Positions 10,601-20,224 are shown, numbered from the stretch's first letter. The stretch is DNA of 64,000 bases from Kangiellaceae bacterium (GCA_026196875.1 JAPHTP010000057.1:1-64000); one strand, 5' to 3'. A program made the numbers and translations. The notes: a model not told the origin generated them from the sequence alone.

Positions 10601-13600
10601 TTTATTTTGATTGATTTCTTCTACGTCAACTAAGAATTTTTCTGGATATTTGAGTTGAAACAGAACCTCGTTGAGGATTACTTTTTCATCTTTTAGTTGG
10701 ATCAATTCTTCCGGAATATGCCATAACTCAGCGAATCGGCTGTTGGTACGAAGAACTTTCCCACTGTTACTAGTGACCAAAATTCCGTTGTCGGTAGATT
10801 CTAGAGTCGCTTCAAGGAGCGTCATAGCTTCTTTGGTATTAATCTCTGCTTGTTTGGTTTCAGTAATATCTAAGTGAGTGCCTATCATTCTTTTAGGCGA
10901 ACCATCTTGATTCCATTCAACAACTTTTCCAGTATCGAGAACCCAAACCCAATGACCACTTTTGTGTTTCATTCTAGATTGACAAATGTAGCGCTCAGCC
11001 TCTCCTTTCCAGTGCTTTTCTAATTGTTTTTCCGATTCTTTCAAATCTTCCGGATGAGAAAACTTGAGCCATGTATCAATGTTGACAGGCTCAAGTTCTT
11101 TTAAACTATACCCAATGATTTCTGCCCACCGCTGGTTGAATAGTGTCTCCCCAGTATTAATATTCCAATCCCAGGTTCCGACGGCAGTGCTATCAATAAC
11201 TAATTCTAATCGCTTAGAGCTTTCACTTAGTGCGCTTTCAGCTTCTTTTTGCTTTGTGATGTCTCGCGCGATGCCTAAAAATCCAGTGATTTCACCCGAA
11301 TTATCTTTAAGAGCGGTGACAGAAAGTAGTACTGGAAATTTGCTACCGTCTTTTCTCACATATGCCCATTCTCTTTCGTCGGTTTTTCCTTGCTTGGCTT
11401 TGGCGACAAATACTTCAAAACCAGGTTCGATAGTTTTTTTAGAATCTTTTGATAGTTCTTTGGCGTATTCGACTACTTCATCAAGATCATGAATTACTGC
11501 GGGTGTTTGTTTACCAACCATTTCATCCGCGTCATACCCAAGCATTCCCTCGGCAGCTTTGTTGAATGTTTGAATAAGGCCTTCTCTATCAGTGGAAATA
11601 ATGCTCATTGCCGCCGCATCTAGAATGGCATTTACTACAGAGATAGACTCTATAAGTTGTTTTTCAGCTATTTTTTTGGTTGTGATATCTGTTCTAAGTG
11701 CAATATAGCTCTGCGGCTTTCCGTTTTCGTCTTTAAATGGAACTATCGTCGTATCTACCCAATAGTATTTTCCAGACTTAGAGATATTTTTAACTTCGCC
11801 TTTCCAAACCTTACCATTTGCAATCTTGTGATACATTTCTTTCCAAAAGGAAATAGGGTGGTGGCCTGAATTGACTATTCTATGATTTGTTCCTATGAGT
11901 TCGTCTACCGAATATTCACTGATTTCCGCGAACTTTTCATTTGCATAAGTAATCGTTCCTTTGGTATCCGTTACCGCAACAATAGAATGTTGGTCGAGTG
12001 CAAATTTTTGCTCTGTTAATTCATTATCCCGAGATTGTTTTAGGAGCATCATATTATGAAAGCTTCTAGCAAGTACTCCAACTTCATCTTTCGCATTGAT
12101 AGGAAGTTCTAGTAGTTGGTTATGCTTTTCATAGTAAGATATGGAGTTTATTGTTTTCTGTAGTGGAGAAGTGATTTTTCTCGATGCCAGCATAGCAACA
12201 GCTAATGCGATAACGGCCAAGCCAAGCCCTATAACTAAACTCTGATTTCGATAGTTGGATAGCTCACTGCTAATCACTTTAAAGTCATACAAAAGCAGGA
12301 GTTTTAACGGGTGCTCTATGTTAAACGATGCAAGTTCGATAGTCTTAAGAAAACCAAATATATTGGAGCTTTCCTCGGTGTTAACTAATCGAACAGAGTC
12401 TACTTTTTGTTTTATCGGTGCAGATAGCACAGGAAAGTCAGATTGGATCAGATGCCGAGTTCCTAAACTAAAGCCAAAAACTTTTGATTCCTCAGGATGG
12501 TAAAGGTAGTCTCCTTCCTCATTGGTTAAATAGAATTGAACATGTTTTAGTTTTGCGGATTTTAAGTTATCAACAAGAGAGTGAAAGTCTGTACTAATTA
12601 TTACTATGCCAAATAGTTCCGAGTTATCTGCGTCGTAGACCGGCGTTGCTATTCTCAACACTGGAACATGGGGGATAGCTATTTTTCCATCTTCCTTTGC
12701 TAGTTCAATTTTGGAAAAGTAAACGTCTCCCAACTGATTTGAGCGAGCTTTTTGAAAATACCCTCTTGCACATTTTTGTTGTAGCCGAGATTTAGGTGTT
12801 TTGTAAATTCCGCTGCGATTCTTCACAACGTTAACTATTTCTCTTCCGTTATCATCGACGCCTATCAATCTTATTTTTACGTATTGAGAACGAGTCTCTA
12901 AAATTCCGCTAAAAATCGTTTCTAATCGTTCACTCCATATCATTTTCTGTGCTTCATCATTCGACTGATATGCTAATGAAAGCCCCTTAATAGGCGGTGT
13001 TTTACTTAAAAACAGTACATCGTTGTACGATTGCCTGTAAAAAGCCGTAATTAAGGGTTCGACTAAAGTGGATTCAATTTCTAACTCATCTATTTTTCTT
13101 TCAGCGACTAATTTCTCGGTATCAATATAAAAACTAACTGCGACGACCCCGGAAATAATGAGCGAAATAATAAATGCCGCGGCAGGTATGGTAAATGACT
13201 GGGGGTACTTAGCATAACCAACTTCAAGTAATCCTTTTACTTTCTGTCTATTTTTTTCTTGTTCTGCGTGTCTCATTGCCATTTGGTAATCAGTCGATTG
13301 ACTAGATGTAGCAATGTCATAAGTTATACCGACGAAAATGCAACCATAAGCGACAATTTTTAGAGCATGCGCAATATTAAAGTGATTGTCGAATAATTGG
13401 CTAGAGCCAAAGCTCATGTGCATCTGGGTAAAAACTTCAGGGATTATGCTGAGCAAAAGTGCAAATTTAACTATCGAGCTTTTTCGTTGGTTCCAAATCC
13501 ATACCAAAATGCCTGCAAATAAAAACATTGCTAAAGGTAAAACGTCGTAAGGGCGAGTTATTGTGGCTTGAGGATAAGTTGTATGCGGAAGGTTTTCGCT

Positions 13601-14167
13601 TGATGCCGCAATACCAATAGAAAGGCCTGCGATTCCGATAAATGCAATTCCGATGAGAGATATATTACGCAGGGAGTTTTTCTCGTTGTATTTCCCAATT
13701 TCTTGCTGGCGAAGAATCCAAAGACTAGTGCTGATACCGATGATCAAAATCATGGCATTAAAAATTCGAGAAAAAGCCCAAGTAAATGGGATGAAGTCTG
13801 TATTTGGTGTATTCGCGGTTAAGATTCTTGTCGCGGCCAATGTATGAAATGCATCTATAATTCCCGCGCAGAGCAAGGCTAATCCGATTATCGGTACTGA
13901 TATGTCTTTCTTTTTGAAAAAATGAAGAAAAGCAACAAATACGGTAAGCAGGGCAATGCTAACTGCGCTCCATTCCAAAAATGCATGATGGATAGCACCC
14001 GAAAGCGCACTAAATTGTGCATCATTTGAAATTTGGCCTAACAGTTTATCGCTAGGTAGTGGAGTAGAACTAGAACCGAAATCAATGCCAAATATATTTG
14101 CGATAAAGGGGGTTACACTAATAAGGCTTACAAGGGTCAATGCTTTTATCTTGGAGGATAATGTCAT
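7631..14167 (-). CDS. Giant hybrid histidine kinase: MASE3-type membrane sensor, Cache, HAMP, four PAS, GAF, HisKA, HATPase, two REC, Hpt
   Basis: 2178 residues. The N-terminus has about eight TM helices, with a MASE3-like section (AFHTLAATRIL near 108-118). A second sensor module follows: one TM (about 325-345), a periplasmic Cache-like region (to about 645), another TM and a HAMP. Then come four PAS domains (starting with FALDQHSIVAV), a GAF domain, HisKA with [10 protein letters not shown] (His1434) and HATPase. Two intact receivers have Asp1724 in LLDMQMP and Asp1882 in LMDCQMP. An Hpt has SHTIKG (His2034). It is divergent from the kinase at 14608, with which it shares the first-receiver motif FPKPATT, so the two are likely paralogues. 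The downstream gene is a receiver-diguanylate cyclase, which suggests that the relay controls cyclic-di-GMP. The combination of two membrane sensors and five cytoplasmic sensor domains is unusually elaborate. Confidence 0.92.
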   Translation of the reverse strand: MTLSSKIKALTLVSLISVTPFIANIFGIDFGSSSTPLPSDKLLGQISNDAQFSALSGAIHHAFLEWSAVSIALLTVFVAFLHFFKKKDISVPIIGLALLCAGIIDAFHTLAATRILTANTPNTDFIPFTWAFSRIFNAMILIIGISTSLWILRQQEIGKYNEKNSLRNISLIGIAFIGIAGLSIGIAASSENLPHTTYPQATITRPYDVLPLAMFLFAGILVWIWNQRKSSIVKFALLLSIIPEVFTQMHMSFGSSQLFDNHFNIAHALKIVAYGCIFVGITYDIATSSQSTDYQMAMRHAEQEKNRQKVKGLLEVGYAKYPQSFTIPAAAFIISLIISGVVAVSFYIDTEKLVAERKIDELEIESTLVEPLITAFYRQSYNDVLFLSKTPPIKGLSLAYQSNDEAQKMIWSERLETIFSGILETRSQYVKIRLIGVDDNGREIVNVVKNRSGIYKTPKSRLQQKCARGYFQKARSNQLGDVYFSKIELAKEDGKIAIPHVPVLRIATPVYDADNSELFGIVIISTDFHSLVDNLKSAKLKHVQFYLTNEEGDYLYHPEESKVFGFSLGTRHLIQSDFPVLSAPIKQKVDSVRLVNTEESSNIFGFLKTIELASFNIEHPLKLLLLYDFKVISSELSNYRNQSLVIGLGLAVIALAVAMLASRKITSPLQKTINSISYYEKHNQLLELPINAKDEVGVLARSFHNMMLLKQSRDNELTEQKFALDQHSIVAVTDTKGTITYANEKFAEISEYSVDELIGTNHRIVNSGHHPISFWKEMYHKIANGKVWKGEVKNISKSGKYYWVDTTIVPFKDENGKPQSYIALRTDITTKKIAEKQLIESISVVNAILDAAAMSIISTDREGLIQTFNKAAEGMLGYDADEMVGKQTPAVIHDLDEVVEYAKELSKDSKKTIEPGFEVFVAKAKQGKTDEREWAYVRKDGSKFPVLLSVTALKDNSGEITGFLGIARDITKQKEAESALSESSKRLELVIDSTAVGTWDWNINTGETLFNQRWAEIIGYSLKELEPVNIDTWLKFSHPEDLKESEKQLEKHWKGEAERYICQSRMKHKSGHWVWVLDTGKVVEWNQDGSPKRMIGTHLDITETKQAEINTKEAMTLLEATLESTDNGILVTSNSGKVLRTNSRFAELWHIPEELIQLKDEKVILNEVLFQLKYPEKFLVDVEEINQNKDGNSFDTVEFSDGRIFERLSSPMFIEGEGDCRVWSFRDITQRVQASRQQKSLLESAQIKLKVSEYLNSSSFYGERLDKALNALLDLSDIAKTGGIYLFDRDENNFKLFTFTGSLSNDFIQQESTFEVDQGICGLSVKLGEILISDDVDNDPRVTVDWNELSNSGLYVVPLVSRSEAENITLGVLFLVTDKAPNQSASRLLLLQEIADIFALSILNQKVSDQLEIARRQAEESNQLKSEFLASMSHEIRTPMNGVLGMLSLLLNSELTQDQERKTRLAQSSAESLLVLINDILDFSKVDAGKLELEILDFDLRQMIGEFSETMAIKAQEKGLEFVVDMTEVEHSMVKGDPGRIRQILTNLVGNSIKFTELGEIVIRTSVTKGADRKLQFECSISDTGIGIEKEKQTTLFDAFSQADKSTTRKYGGTGLGLTIVKRLCEIMGGDVSVVSTPGKGSSFQFVVFLEPSKQSEKVLPSIDIEKLDVLVVDDNATNREVLTGQLTHWGAKVTEAESASEALKICRKRANQQEKQFDVALLDMQMPKMDGAQLGAKMKQDKRTSDIKLVMMTSMSHRGDAKFFADLGFSAYFPKPATTSDLFNALSVVVDDGEALANAQPLVTHHYLQTLKAASDAPQKIEWPKSLRILLVEDNQVNQEVAKGILEEFGLNADVAGNGIEAIEQLISHADESPYSLVLMDCQMPEMDGYEASKQIRKGAAGTQNKDVIIVAMTANAMKGDREKCLQAGMNEYISKPVNPQEIIEKISTWFSPTNLPSVDKLGIPGIQEKNMDDNIIDSSVWDHQSALSRVLGKEAILDNLINLFLSDTPQNIEQLEQAIQQEDIDSVRLKSHTIKGVAGNIGGSKLHELAGQIEKDAKKQQTINLTYLGKLLRIEFEKLQTVLKKYKNERQKQQDTNDKGSDFKSSELLSELDLLRKQLVSGNFISDQQLKVLSPLMDSEIYCDDTRRLKELILQFDSENAVVVIDKLKKSIKAYS

Positions 14168-14607
14168 TTACAGTTCCCAGCGAAATAGCGTTCCGTTAAA
14201 TCAGTCTCTATGCTCTGAAATGAAATTAAAAAAATGAATATTTTCAGGTAGATAGGGCAAACAATATAAACTATTAACATTAAGAATAGCCGCTTTCCCT
14301 ACAACCGCAAGTTCTAAGCCTGACTTTTGTACTCGGGTATTTTCGATCCGGCTTTTCGTTGTTGTCTTTAATTAAGTTCTCAACTCCCTTGTCTAAGTAA
14401 AATTGCCAATTATATGCAGAGCAACAGACTATAAATTCACACAAGAACGGGTAATCTCTGTGTGAGTTTTTTGTGGTGTATAGGTACAGCTATAGGGTTG
14501 GTAAAGAGGGGTAATAGTTCAGCGGGATAATGCTGCCCAACGGTTTTCTTTAAGTTTTTCTTATTCATCTATACTGTATCTATAACTCGTAGAATAAGCA
14601 TTAAATA
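14168..14607. other. Divergent promoter region between two hybrid kinase genes
   Basis: 440 bp with no convincing gene. It must contain the promoters for the leftward giant kinase and the rightward kinase. A weak sigma70-like pair occurs around 14390-14417 (TTGTCT, 16 bp, TATATG) on the plus strand, but it is too far from the start at 14608 to assign with confidence. No strong dyad was seen. Confidence 0.35.
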
Positions 14608-17283
14608 ATGCGTCAAGAAGATATGATTGCCGCGAGACGGCTGTCAGTAGTTAAACTCAAAAATGAACTTGTAAACTGGGTGCTCGTTGCTTTCAGTGTA
14701 ATTTCGATCCCTGCGTTGGTCACTTCGTTACTTAGAATTCGCGACCTTGGCATTATTCCTATTATGTACTTACATATTTTTGTTGTTTTCGCGATTCTAT
14801 CGATCACCCTAGTTCGCAAGGCAATTTCATTTATGTGGAAAGCGTGGATCATTATTTGTGCAAGTTTGTTGGTTGGGTTAGCTGGTATACTTAAGTTTGG
14901 ACTGGCAGGAAACGGTGCCCCTTTCATGATGTTGAGTATTGTTCTAGCTGCCATTTTATTTAATAGGAAAACAGCCATATATGTTTTTGCTGGTTGTGTT
15001 TTATATATTGTCGCTCTCTATGTTTTAGTTCAATTCCAGCTATATCAATTCGCAATAGACTTCAATCAATATTCCTATAACTGGACATCGTGGTTAACTT
15101 TTATTTTTTCGTTGGTTTGTATTGGTATTGTAATCACTTCTATTTTGGGAAGGTTCAATCAGTTTTTTTTCGATATGGTTGAGAATTTGGAAAAGCATGT
15201 TGCGGAGAGCACTAAAGAACTTGAAAAAGCTAATCAGGCAAAATCAGAGTTTCTTGCAAATATGTCACACGAAATTCGTACTCCGATGAATGGCGTGTTG
15301 GGGATGCTCCGACTTTTAGCAAAAACCAGTTTAGACCAAGAGCAAAACCATAAAATTAATCTCGCCCAAACTAGTGCAGAGTCATTATTAAATTTAATCA
15401 ATGATGTTCTCGACTTTTCGAAGATAGAAGCTGGTAAATTGGAACTCGAAAGTCGCGAGTTTAATTTAAGAAAATTACTAGGCGATATTTCTGAAGAACT
15501 AGCTCTGAAGGCCCAGAAAAAAGGGGTTGAGTTTATACTTGACCTAGCCGGCATTGAGCAGTCTCTAGTTAAAGGCGATCCTGGGAAAATCCGCCAGATT
15601 TTTGTTAATTTAATCGGTAATGCAATTAAGTTTACTGAAAAAGGTGAAATCAAGGTAAGTGCCGCACTGTGCCCAGCTGAAAACGGTTTGTTTAGATTTA
15701 AAGCTGCAGTGATAGATACTGGTATTGGTATACCGGAAAATAAAATTGAAGGGCTTTTCGATGTGTTTACTCAAGTTGATGCGTCGACTACGCGAGAATA
15801 TGGTGGAACGGGGCTAGGATTATCAATTTCACGCAAGTTAATTGAAATTATGCGTGGGACTATCAAAGTCAAAAGCCGCTTGGGGAAAGGAAGCCGATTC
15901 GAGCTGGAGTTTGAACTTCATGAATGTAAAAACTCTTATCCGATAATACCGCCGTTTAGTGTCAGCGAGCTTAAATTGCTGGTGATAGAAAGTAACTCGA
16001 CCAATGCTCAGGTGCTATTTAAACAACTATCGATATGGGGAGCAAAGGTTGAACTTGCTTCGAACGCGAGTGAAGCCATACAGATTATTGAGGCCCGTGG
16101 TCATGAAATTTCCGCTAGAGTGTTCGATGGGATATTTGTAGATCAAAAAACGATTGCTGAAAACCACCAAGGGTTTACCGAGTTGTTGGGTTTGGCTCAA
16201 GCAGAATCTAAGTCGAAGCTTATTTTAATGAACGATTTGATAGAAACAAGCCGGCAGGATGCAGAACAGGCAAAAGTGTTTAGCGGACTTTTTCCTAAAC
16301 CTGCCACCACAATAGATTTATTTAAATCTTTAGCCATTATTTCCTCATCAAGTGAAACGCCAGATTTGCAGCAAATCGATAATGTTTTATTTGAATCGGG
16401 TTTAGTATTTGAGGATGCGACGAACCAGCTTGATAAAGATAAGTTAAGTCAAATTCGGCAACAGAATGTCCGCGCGCTGGTGGTAGAAGATAACTTTGTG
16501 AATCAACAAGTAGTGTTGGGGATATTGGAAGAATTTGCTATCGAAGTGGAGTTTGCGTCAAATGGTGTTGAAGCAATCCAGATACTTAACCAAAGGGCTT
16601 CGCATTTCAATCTTATTTTAATGGATTGTCAAATGCCTGAAATGGATGGCTATGAAACGACCGCCAGAATCAGGCAAGGTAAAGCTGGCAAAGCAAATCA
16701 ATCAATAAAGATAATTGCAATGACCGCCAATGCGTTGGAAGGAGATAAGCAGCGCTGTTTGCAGGCAGGAATGGACGATTATCTTGCGAAGCCGGTTGAG
16801 CCAAAAGAGTTACTCAGCAAGTGTTTTGAATGGTTGCCTTCTGAGAAAAAAAACATCCAGGTTGACATGATCGAACACGGGAGAAGTAGACCAGTCAAAT
16901 CAGGCTCCTCGCCAATCAAGTCTATTAATAGCTGCCAGGTTTGGGATAAACAAGCTGCACTTAAACGTTTGCTAGGTAAAGAACAGTTGTTGCGTAAGCT
17001 AGTTGTTTCATTCCAGAAAGATTTCAGCACCAATTTAGAACTTTTACGACAGTCGTATGAAGGGGAAAGGTACCAGGAAGTCACGCGATTGGCCCACTCT
17101 ATTAAAGGTAGCGCGGGTAACGTAGCAGGAGTTAAGGTGCAGGAACTTGCTAGCCGGATCGAGCAACATGGCAAGACCGAAAAATCCGTAGTATCAGCTA
17201 GTTTAGTCGCGGATTTGGAGTTGGCCGGTGCGGAATTATCCGAAATATTGGAAGCATATTTAAGCGCGCCAAATGCCTTATAG
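14608..17283 (+). CDS. Hybrid histidine kinase: six-TM sensor, HisKA, HATPase, pseudoREC, REC, Hpt
   Basis: 891 residues. About six TM helices in residues 20-190 have no sizeable periplasmic loop, so the stimulus is probably membrane-borne or intramembrane. A short coiled linker leads to HisKA ([10 protein letters not shown], His221) and HATPase (about 325-440). A first receiver (about 450-575) has lost the acidic pair (VIESN instead of VxDDN) but keeps the FPKPATT motif. A second receiver is intact (VVEDN, Asp673 in LMDCQMP), and an Hpt has AHSIKG (His830). It has no PAS or GAF domains and no adjacent response regulator. The downstream gene block is ilvIH with its own control region, so this kinase is an orphan whose partner lies elsewhere or is shared with the neighbouring modules. 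The start ATG lacks a strong Shine-Dalgarno; ATG 14626 is an alternative. Confidence 0.9.
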   Translation: MRQEDMIAARRLSVVKLKNELVNWVLVAFSVISIPALVTSLLRIRDLGIIPIMYLHIFVVFAILSITLVRKAISFMWKAWIIICASLLVGLAGILKFGLAGNGAPFMMLSIVLAAILFNRKTAIYVFAGCVLYIVALYVLVQFQLYQFAIDFNQYSYNWTSWLTFIFSLVCIGIVITSILGRFNQFFFDMVENLEKHVAESTKELEKANQAKSEFLANMSHEIRTPMNGVLGMLRLLAKTSLDQEQNHKINLAQTSAESLLNLINDVLDFSKIEAGKLELESREFNLRKLLGDISEELALKAQKKGVEFILDLAGIEQSLVKGDPGKIRQIFVNLIGNAIKFTEKGEIKVSAALCPAENGLFRFKAAVIDTGIGIPENKIEGLFDVFTQVDASTTREYGGTGLGLSISRKLIEIMRGTIKVKSRLGKGSRFELEFELHECKNSYPIIPPFSVSELKLLVIESNSTNAQVLFKQLSIWGAKVELASNASEAIQIIEARGHEISARVFDGIFVDQKTIAENHQGFTELLGLAQAESKSKLILMNDLIETSRQDAEQAKVFSGLFPKPATTIDLFKSLAIISSSSETPDLQQIDNVLFESGLVFEDATNQLDKDKLSQIRQQNVRALVVEDNFVNQQVVLGILEEFAIEVEFASNGVEAIQILNQRASHFNLILMDCQMPEMDGYETTARIRQGKAGKANQSIKIIAMTANALEGDKQRCLQAGMDDYLAKPVEPKELLSKCFEWLPSEKKNIQVDMIEHGRSRPVKSGSSPIKSINSCQVWDKQAALKRLLGKEQLLRKLVVSFQKDFSTNLELLRQSYEGERYQEVTRLAHSIKGSAGNVAGVKVQELASRIEQHGKTEKSVVSASLVADLELAGAELSEILEAYLSAPNAL

Positions 17284-17446
17284 CTTTTAGTTAGTTGACC
17301 TGAGTGGCTATCAAATAGACAATCAATCCAATTGTTAATATGAATGAAGGCCTTTATTCCGTAGCGTAAGTCGAGGTTTGCCTTGCTGAGCTACAATCAA
17401 CAGAGAATTGAGGGTTAATACTTTATTTATGAGTATGAATGTGTGA

Positions 17447-17536
17447 ATGGCAATGAAATATAACTGCTTTTTAGTCAACCTCCTTGTAGTCGTGGTGAGA
17501 GTCATTTCATCGCGGGGGACTTCATTGTTAACTTAA
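17447..17536 (+). CDS. ilv operon leader peptide (branched-chain attenuation)
   Basis: A 29-residue open frame, ATG 17447 to TAA 17534-17536. It encodes a short peptide containing FLVNLLVVVVRVI: three Leu, six Val and one Ile within 13 residues, including eight branched-chain codons in the run 17480-17506. It ends 17 bp before a U-tracted hairpin and about 115 bp before the ilvI start. This is the hallmark of leader peptides that sense Leu/Val/Ile-tRNA charging. The internal ATG 17453 could also be the start. There is no strong Shine-Dalgarno, as is common for such leaders. Confidence 0.85.
   Translation: MAMKYNCFLVNLLVVVVRVISSRGTSLLT
17473..17521 (+). promoter_or_regulatory. Pause (1:2) hairpin of the ilv attenuator
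   Basis: AGUC (17473-17476) can pair with GACU (17518-17521), and after a two-base bulge CCUC (17479-17482) can pair with GGGG (17514-17517) with one G-U pair. The 5' arm overlaps the Leu/Val codons of the leader peptide, so a stalled ribosome would melt it and free 17512-17518 for antitermination. Confidence 0.5.
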
Positions 17537-17561
17537 GTAAACAAAACACCAAGGCCTCCGC
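17512..17561 (+). promoter_or_regulatory. Antiterminator (2:3) pairing of the ilv attenuator
   Basis: GCGGGGG (17512-17518) is complementary over seven pairs, with one G-U, to CCUCCGC (17555-17561). The latter is the 5' arm of the terminator. The two structures therefore exclude each other, which is the logic of classical attenuation. Confidence 0.65.
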
Positions 17562-17587
17562 TTCGCAAGAACCGGGGGCTTTTTTTT
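17554..17587 (+). terminator. Attenuator terminator upstream of ilvI
   Basis: GCCTCCG (17554-17560) pairs with CGGGGGC (17573-17579) with one G-U pair across a 12-base loop, and eight T residues (17580-17587) follow directly. It sits between the leader peptide stop and ilvI, so it ends transcription before the structural genes when branched-chain aminoacyl-tRNAs are plentiful. Confidence 0.8.
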
Positions 17588-17651
17588 AATCGTGATTAAT
17601 TGGTGGAGCAGAATTGATTCACCTTAAATTTATTAATTGAGGATCAGGTCA

Positions 17652-19436
17652 ATGTTGACGAGTGAAACTACCCGCAAGAGTGACGCTTTAGTTGAGCAGC
17701 CGCCTTCGGCAAATAATTCCAACGCACTTTTTACCGGTGCTGAGTTAGTGGTCAAATCGCTCGTCGATCTAGGCGTCAAACATATTTTTGGCTATCCTGG
17801 TGGGTCGGTACTTGATATCTATGATGCGCTGTTGGCACAAGAAGATATTCAACACATTTTGGTGCGGCACGAGCAAGCGGCGACTCATATGGCAGATGGT
17901 TACAGTCGCTCTACTGACGAGGTCGGCGTTGTTTTAGTGACTTCAGGGCCTGGCGCGACCAATTGCGTAACCGGGATTGCGACCGCCTATATGGACTCTA
18001 TCCCGATGGTCGTTTTATCTGGACAAGTCGCGACCCATCTGATCGGTGACGATGCATTTCAAGAAACGGATATGCTGGGGTGTTCTCGGCCAATCGTGAA
18101 ACACAGTTATACCTGCCGCAATGCTGAAGAGATCCCGGCGACCATCGCCAAGGCATTTCATTTAGCCAAGTCTGGAAGGCCCGGGCCAGTGGTGGTTGAC
18201 TTACCTAAAGATAAACTGAGTCCTCCACACCGTTTCAAATATGAGATGCCTGAAAAGGTAAGGATCCGTTCTTACAATCCAACGATTAAAGGACACGCTA
18301 AGCAAATTAAAAAAGCAATTGAGGCGATTAAAAATGCTGAGCGGCCGGTAATCTACGCTGGTGGCGGAGTTATTCTGTCCGGCGCTTCGGAACTACTACT
18401 CGAATTTACAGAGACAATTAATGCCCCGGTCGCGAGTACTTTAATGGGCCTTGGATGTATTCCTGGTGAACACTCACACTTTGTTGGTATGCTAGGTTTG
18501 CATGGTACTTACGAGGCAAACAAAACGATGGCTAACGCCGATGTTATTGTTGCCTTAGGTGCGCGATTTGATGATCGAGTAACTAATAACACGAGTAAAT
18601 TTTGCCCGGACGCCACTATCATCCATGTGGATATTGATCCCACTTCTATTTCGAAAAACATCCACGCGCATATTCCTGTGGTAGGTTCTATTGAAGTCGT
18701 ACTGCGACAATTTCTTGATGCTTTGGCTGTAAAAGAAGATTTCAAAACGCCTTCGTATACGAGTTGGTGGCAAGACATCAAAGGCTGGCGTGAAAGACAA
18801 TGCTTGGGCTATCAAAAAGAGGGGAGTGGTATTAAGTCACAGCAAGTTATCGAGTCGATCTACCGTGCAACCAATGGGGATGCGTTAATTACCTCTGACG
18901 TTGGCCAACATCAGATGTTTGCCGCACTTTATTACCCATTTAAGCGACCCAAACAGTGGATAAACTCGGGAGGGCTCGGCACCATGGGTTTTGGTTTTCC
19001 GGCTGCGATGGGCGTAAAGCTTGCTAATCCAGAGAAGGAAGTGGTTTGTATTTCTGGAGACGGTTCTATCCAAATGAATATTCAGGAACTTTCAACCTGT
19101 TTGCAATATTCGATACCAGTCAAAATTGTGATTTTAAATAACAAAAATCTTGGCATGGTAAAGCAGCTTCAAGATATTAATTATGATGGTAGACACTCCA
19201 GCGTTTACATGGATTCGCTACCTGATTTTGTTAGATTAGCAGAAGCGTACGGACATATTGGGATGACTATTTCTGACCCACAAAAATTAGACGAGTCCTT
19301 AGCTCAAGCAATGGCGATGAAAGACAAAGTTGTATTAATCAACGTTGAAGTTGAAGAAAATGAACACGTATACCCAATGCAAAAAAAATTCGGTGCAATC
19401 GATGATATGTGGTTAGCTAAAGGAGTCGACCAATAA
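17652..19436 (+). CDS. ilvI: Acetolactate synthase large subunit
   Basis: 594 residues from ATG 17652, which has GAGG nine bases upstream; a TTG 15 bases earlier is less likely. The enzyme condenses two pyruvates, or pyruvate with 2-oxobutyrate, in valine/leucine and isoleucine synthesis. Visible signatures are [14 protein letters not shown], catalytic Glu74 in [16 protein letters not shown], the central FAD-binding-type domain, and the thiamine diphosphate/Mg motif [12 protein letters not shown] ending in NN. The length fits IlvI/IlvB (about 575) with an N-terminal extension of roughly 20 residues. Its stop overlaps the ilvH start (TAATG), so the subunits are translationally coupled. The leader peptide and attenuator upstream indicate control by branched-chain amino acid supply. 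The symbol ilvI rather than ilvB is by the ilvIH-type arrangement. Confidence 0.95.
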   Translation: MLTSETTRKSDALVEQPPSANNSNALFTGAELVVKSLVDLGVKHIFGYPGGSVLDIYDALLAQEDIQHILVRHEQAATHMADGYSRSTDEVGVVLVTSGPGATNCVTGIATAYMDSIPMVVLSGQVATHLIGDDAFQETDMLGCSRPIVKHSYTCRNAEEIPATIAKAFHLAKSGRPGPVVVDLPKDKLSPPHRFKYEMPEKVRIRSYNPTIKGHAKQIKKAIEAIKNAERPVIYAGGGVILSGASELLLEFTETINAPVASTLMGLGCIPGEHSHFVGMLGLHGTYEANKTMANADVIVALGARFDDRVTNNTSKFCPDATIIHVDIDPTSISKNIHAHIPVVGSIEVVLRQFLDALAVKEDFKTPSYTSWWQDIKGWRERQCLGYQKEGSGIKSQQVIESIYRATNGDALITSDVGQHQMFAALYYPFKRPKQWINSGGLGTMGFGFPAAMGVKLANPEKEVVCISGDGSIQMNIQELSTCLQYSIPVKIVILNNKNLGMVKQLQDINYDGRHSSVYMDSLPDFVRLAEAYGHIGMTISDPQKLDESLAQAMAMKDKVVLINVEVEENEHVYPMQKKFGAIDDMWLAKGVDQ

Positions 19437-19936
19437 TGCAGCAAACTATCTTATCCATTTTGTTGGAAAATGAACCAGGAGCGCTTTCTCGAATTGTTGG
19501 CTTATTTTCTCAGCGTGCTTTCAATATAGAAAGTCTGACAGTGGCGCCAACTGATGACAAGTCTCTATCACGTATCACTATTGCTACAAGTGGAGATCAT
19601 AAAGTTATCGAACAGATCACCAAACAAGTCAATAAACTGGTCGACGTACTTAAAATTAAGGAGTTAACGAATATCTCTCATATCGAAAGAGAGCTAATGT
19701 TTGTAAAGCTCAACGCAAAAACACCGGATGCCAGGGACGAGATTAAACGCACCGCGGATATTTTTCGTGGTCAGATAGTTGATAGTACTAACCAGCTCTA
19801 TACTGTCCAGTTGACGGGTAAGAAGGATAAACTTAATGCCTTTATCCGCAGTATCCGCCGTCAAAGTGACATCATCGAAATCGTGCGCTCGGGTTGCGTG
19901 GCGATTGCAAGGGGGGAAAAAGCACTCACGGCTTAA
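19436..19936 (+). CDS. ilvH: Acetolactate synthase small (regulatory) subunit
   Basis: 166 residues, close to the usual 163 of IlvH. The N-terminal ACT domain shows LLENEPGALSRIVGLFSQRAFNIESLTV, the valine-binding regulatory fold. The C-terminal half (AKTPDARDEIKRTADIFRG onward) is the second ferredoxin-like domain that activates the large subunit. It starts within the ilvI stop (one-base overlap), giving coupled 1:1 synthesis. A long hairpin follows 75 bp downstream. No ilvC is next to it in this window. Confidence 0.95.
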   Translation: MQQTILSILLENEPGALSRIVGLFSQRAFNIESLTVAPTDDKSLSRITIATSGDHKVIEQITKQVNKLVDVLKIKELTNISHIERELMFVKLNAKTPDARDEIKRTADIFRGQIVDSTNQLYTVQLTGKKDKLNAFIRSIRRQSDIIEIVRSGCVAIARGEKALTA

Positions 19937-20010
19937 ATCAGGTCTTGAAGTACAGTAAAAGAAGAAGTGTTTTATTTCCTCCTCTAGTTCATTTTTATTC
20001 GTTATCCAGA

Positions 20011-20051
20011 TCAGGCTCGCGCGGTCTTTTAGACTAACCGCACGAGCCTGA
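20011..20051 (+). terminator. Probable ilvIH terminator hairpin
   Basis: TCAGGCTCG (20011-20019) and GCGGT (20021-20025) pair with ACCGC (20037-20041) and CGAGCCTGA (20043-20051), interrupted by one C/A mismatch. This makes a stem of about 14 pairs. A short T-rich stretch (TTTTAATT) follows. Confidence 0.6.
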
Positions 20052-20200
20052 GTTTTAATTGGGGTAGCCGACCGCCATGTAAAATCGAGTTCTTGCGCAA
20101 CAATCGGAGAGCTTATCTTAACCTCACCTTTCCCCTAAATACAAAAATAGCTATCAATGGATTAATTTAAAGTGATTTGGCGAGTTTAGCTTTCCTTTTT

Positions 20201-20224
20201 ACTAAATACCCGAGAGTATTTAGT
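20201..20224. promoter_or_regulatory. Perfect 9-bp inverted repeat upstream of DUF3667 gene
   Basis: ACTAAATAC (20201-20209) and GTATTTAGT (20216-20224) are exact reverse complements around a 6-base loop, 76 bp ahead of the start at 20300. No U-tract follows on the plus strand, so an operator is as likely as an RNA hairpin. Confidence 0.35.

Noticed and set aside
17637-17651. TTG at 17637 as ilvI start
   Set aside because: It overlaps the Shine-Dalgarno GAGG that serves ATG 17652, and the family N-terminus fits the ATG.
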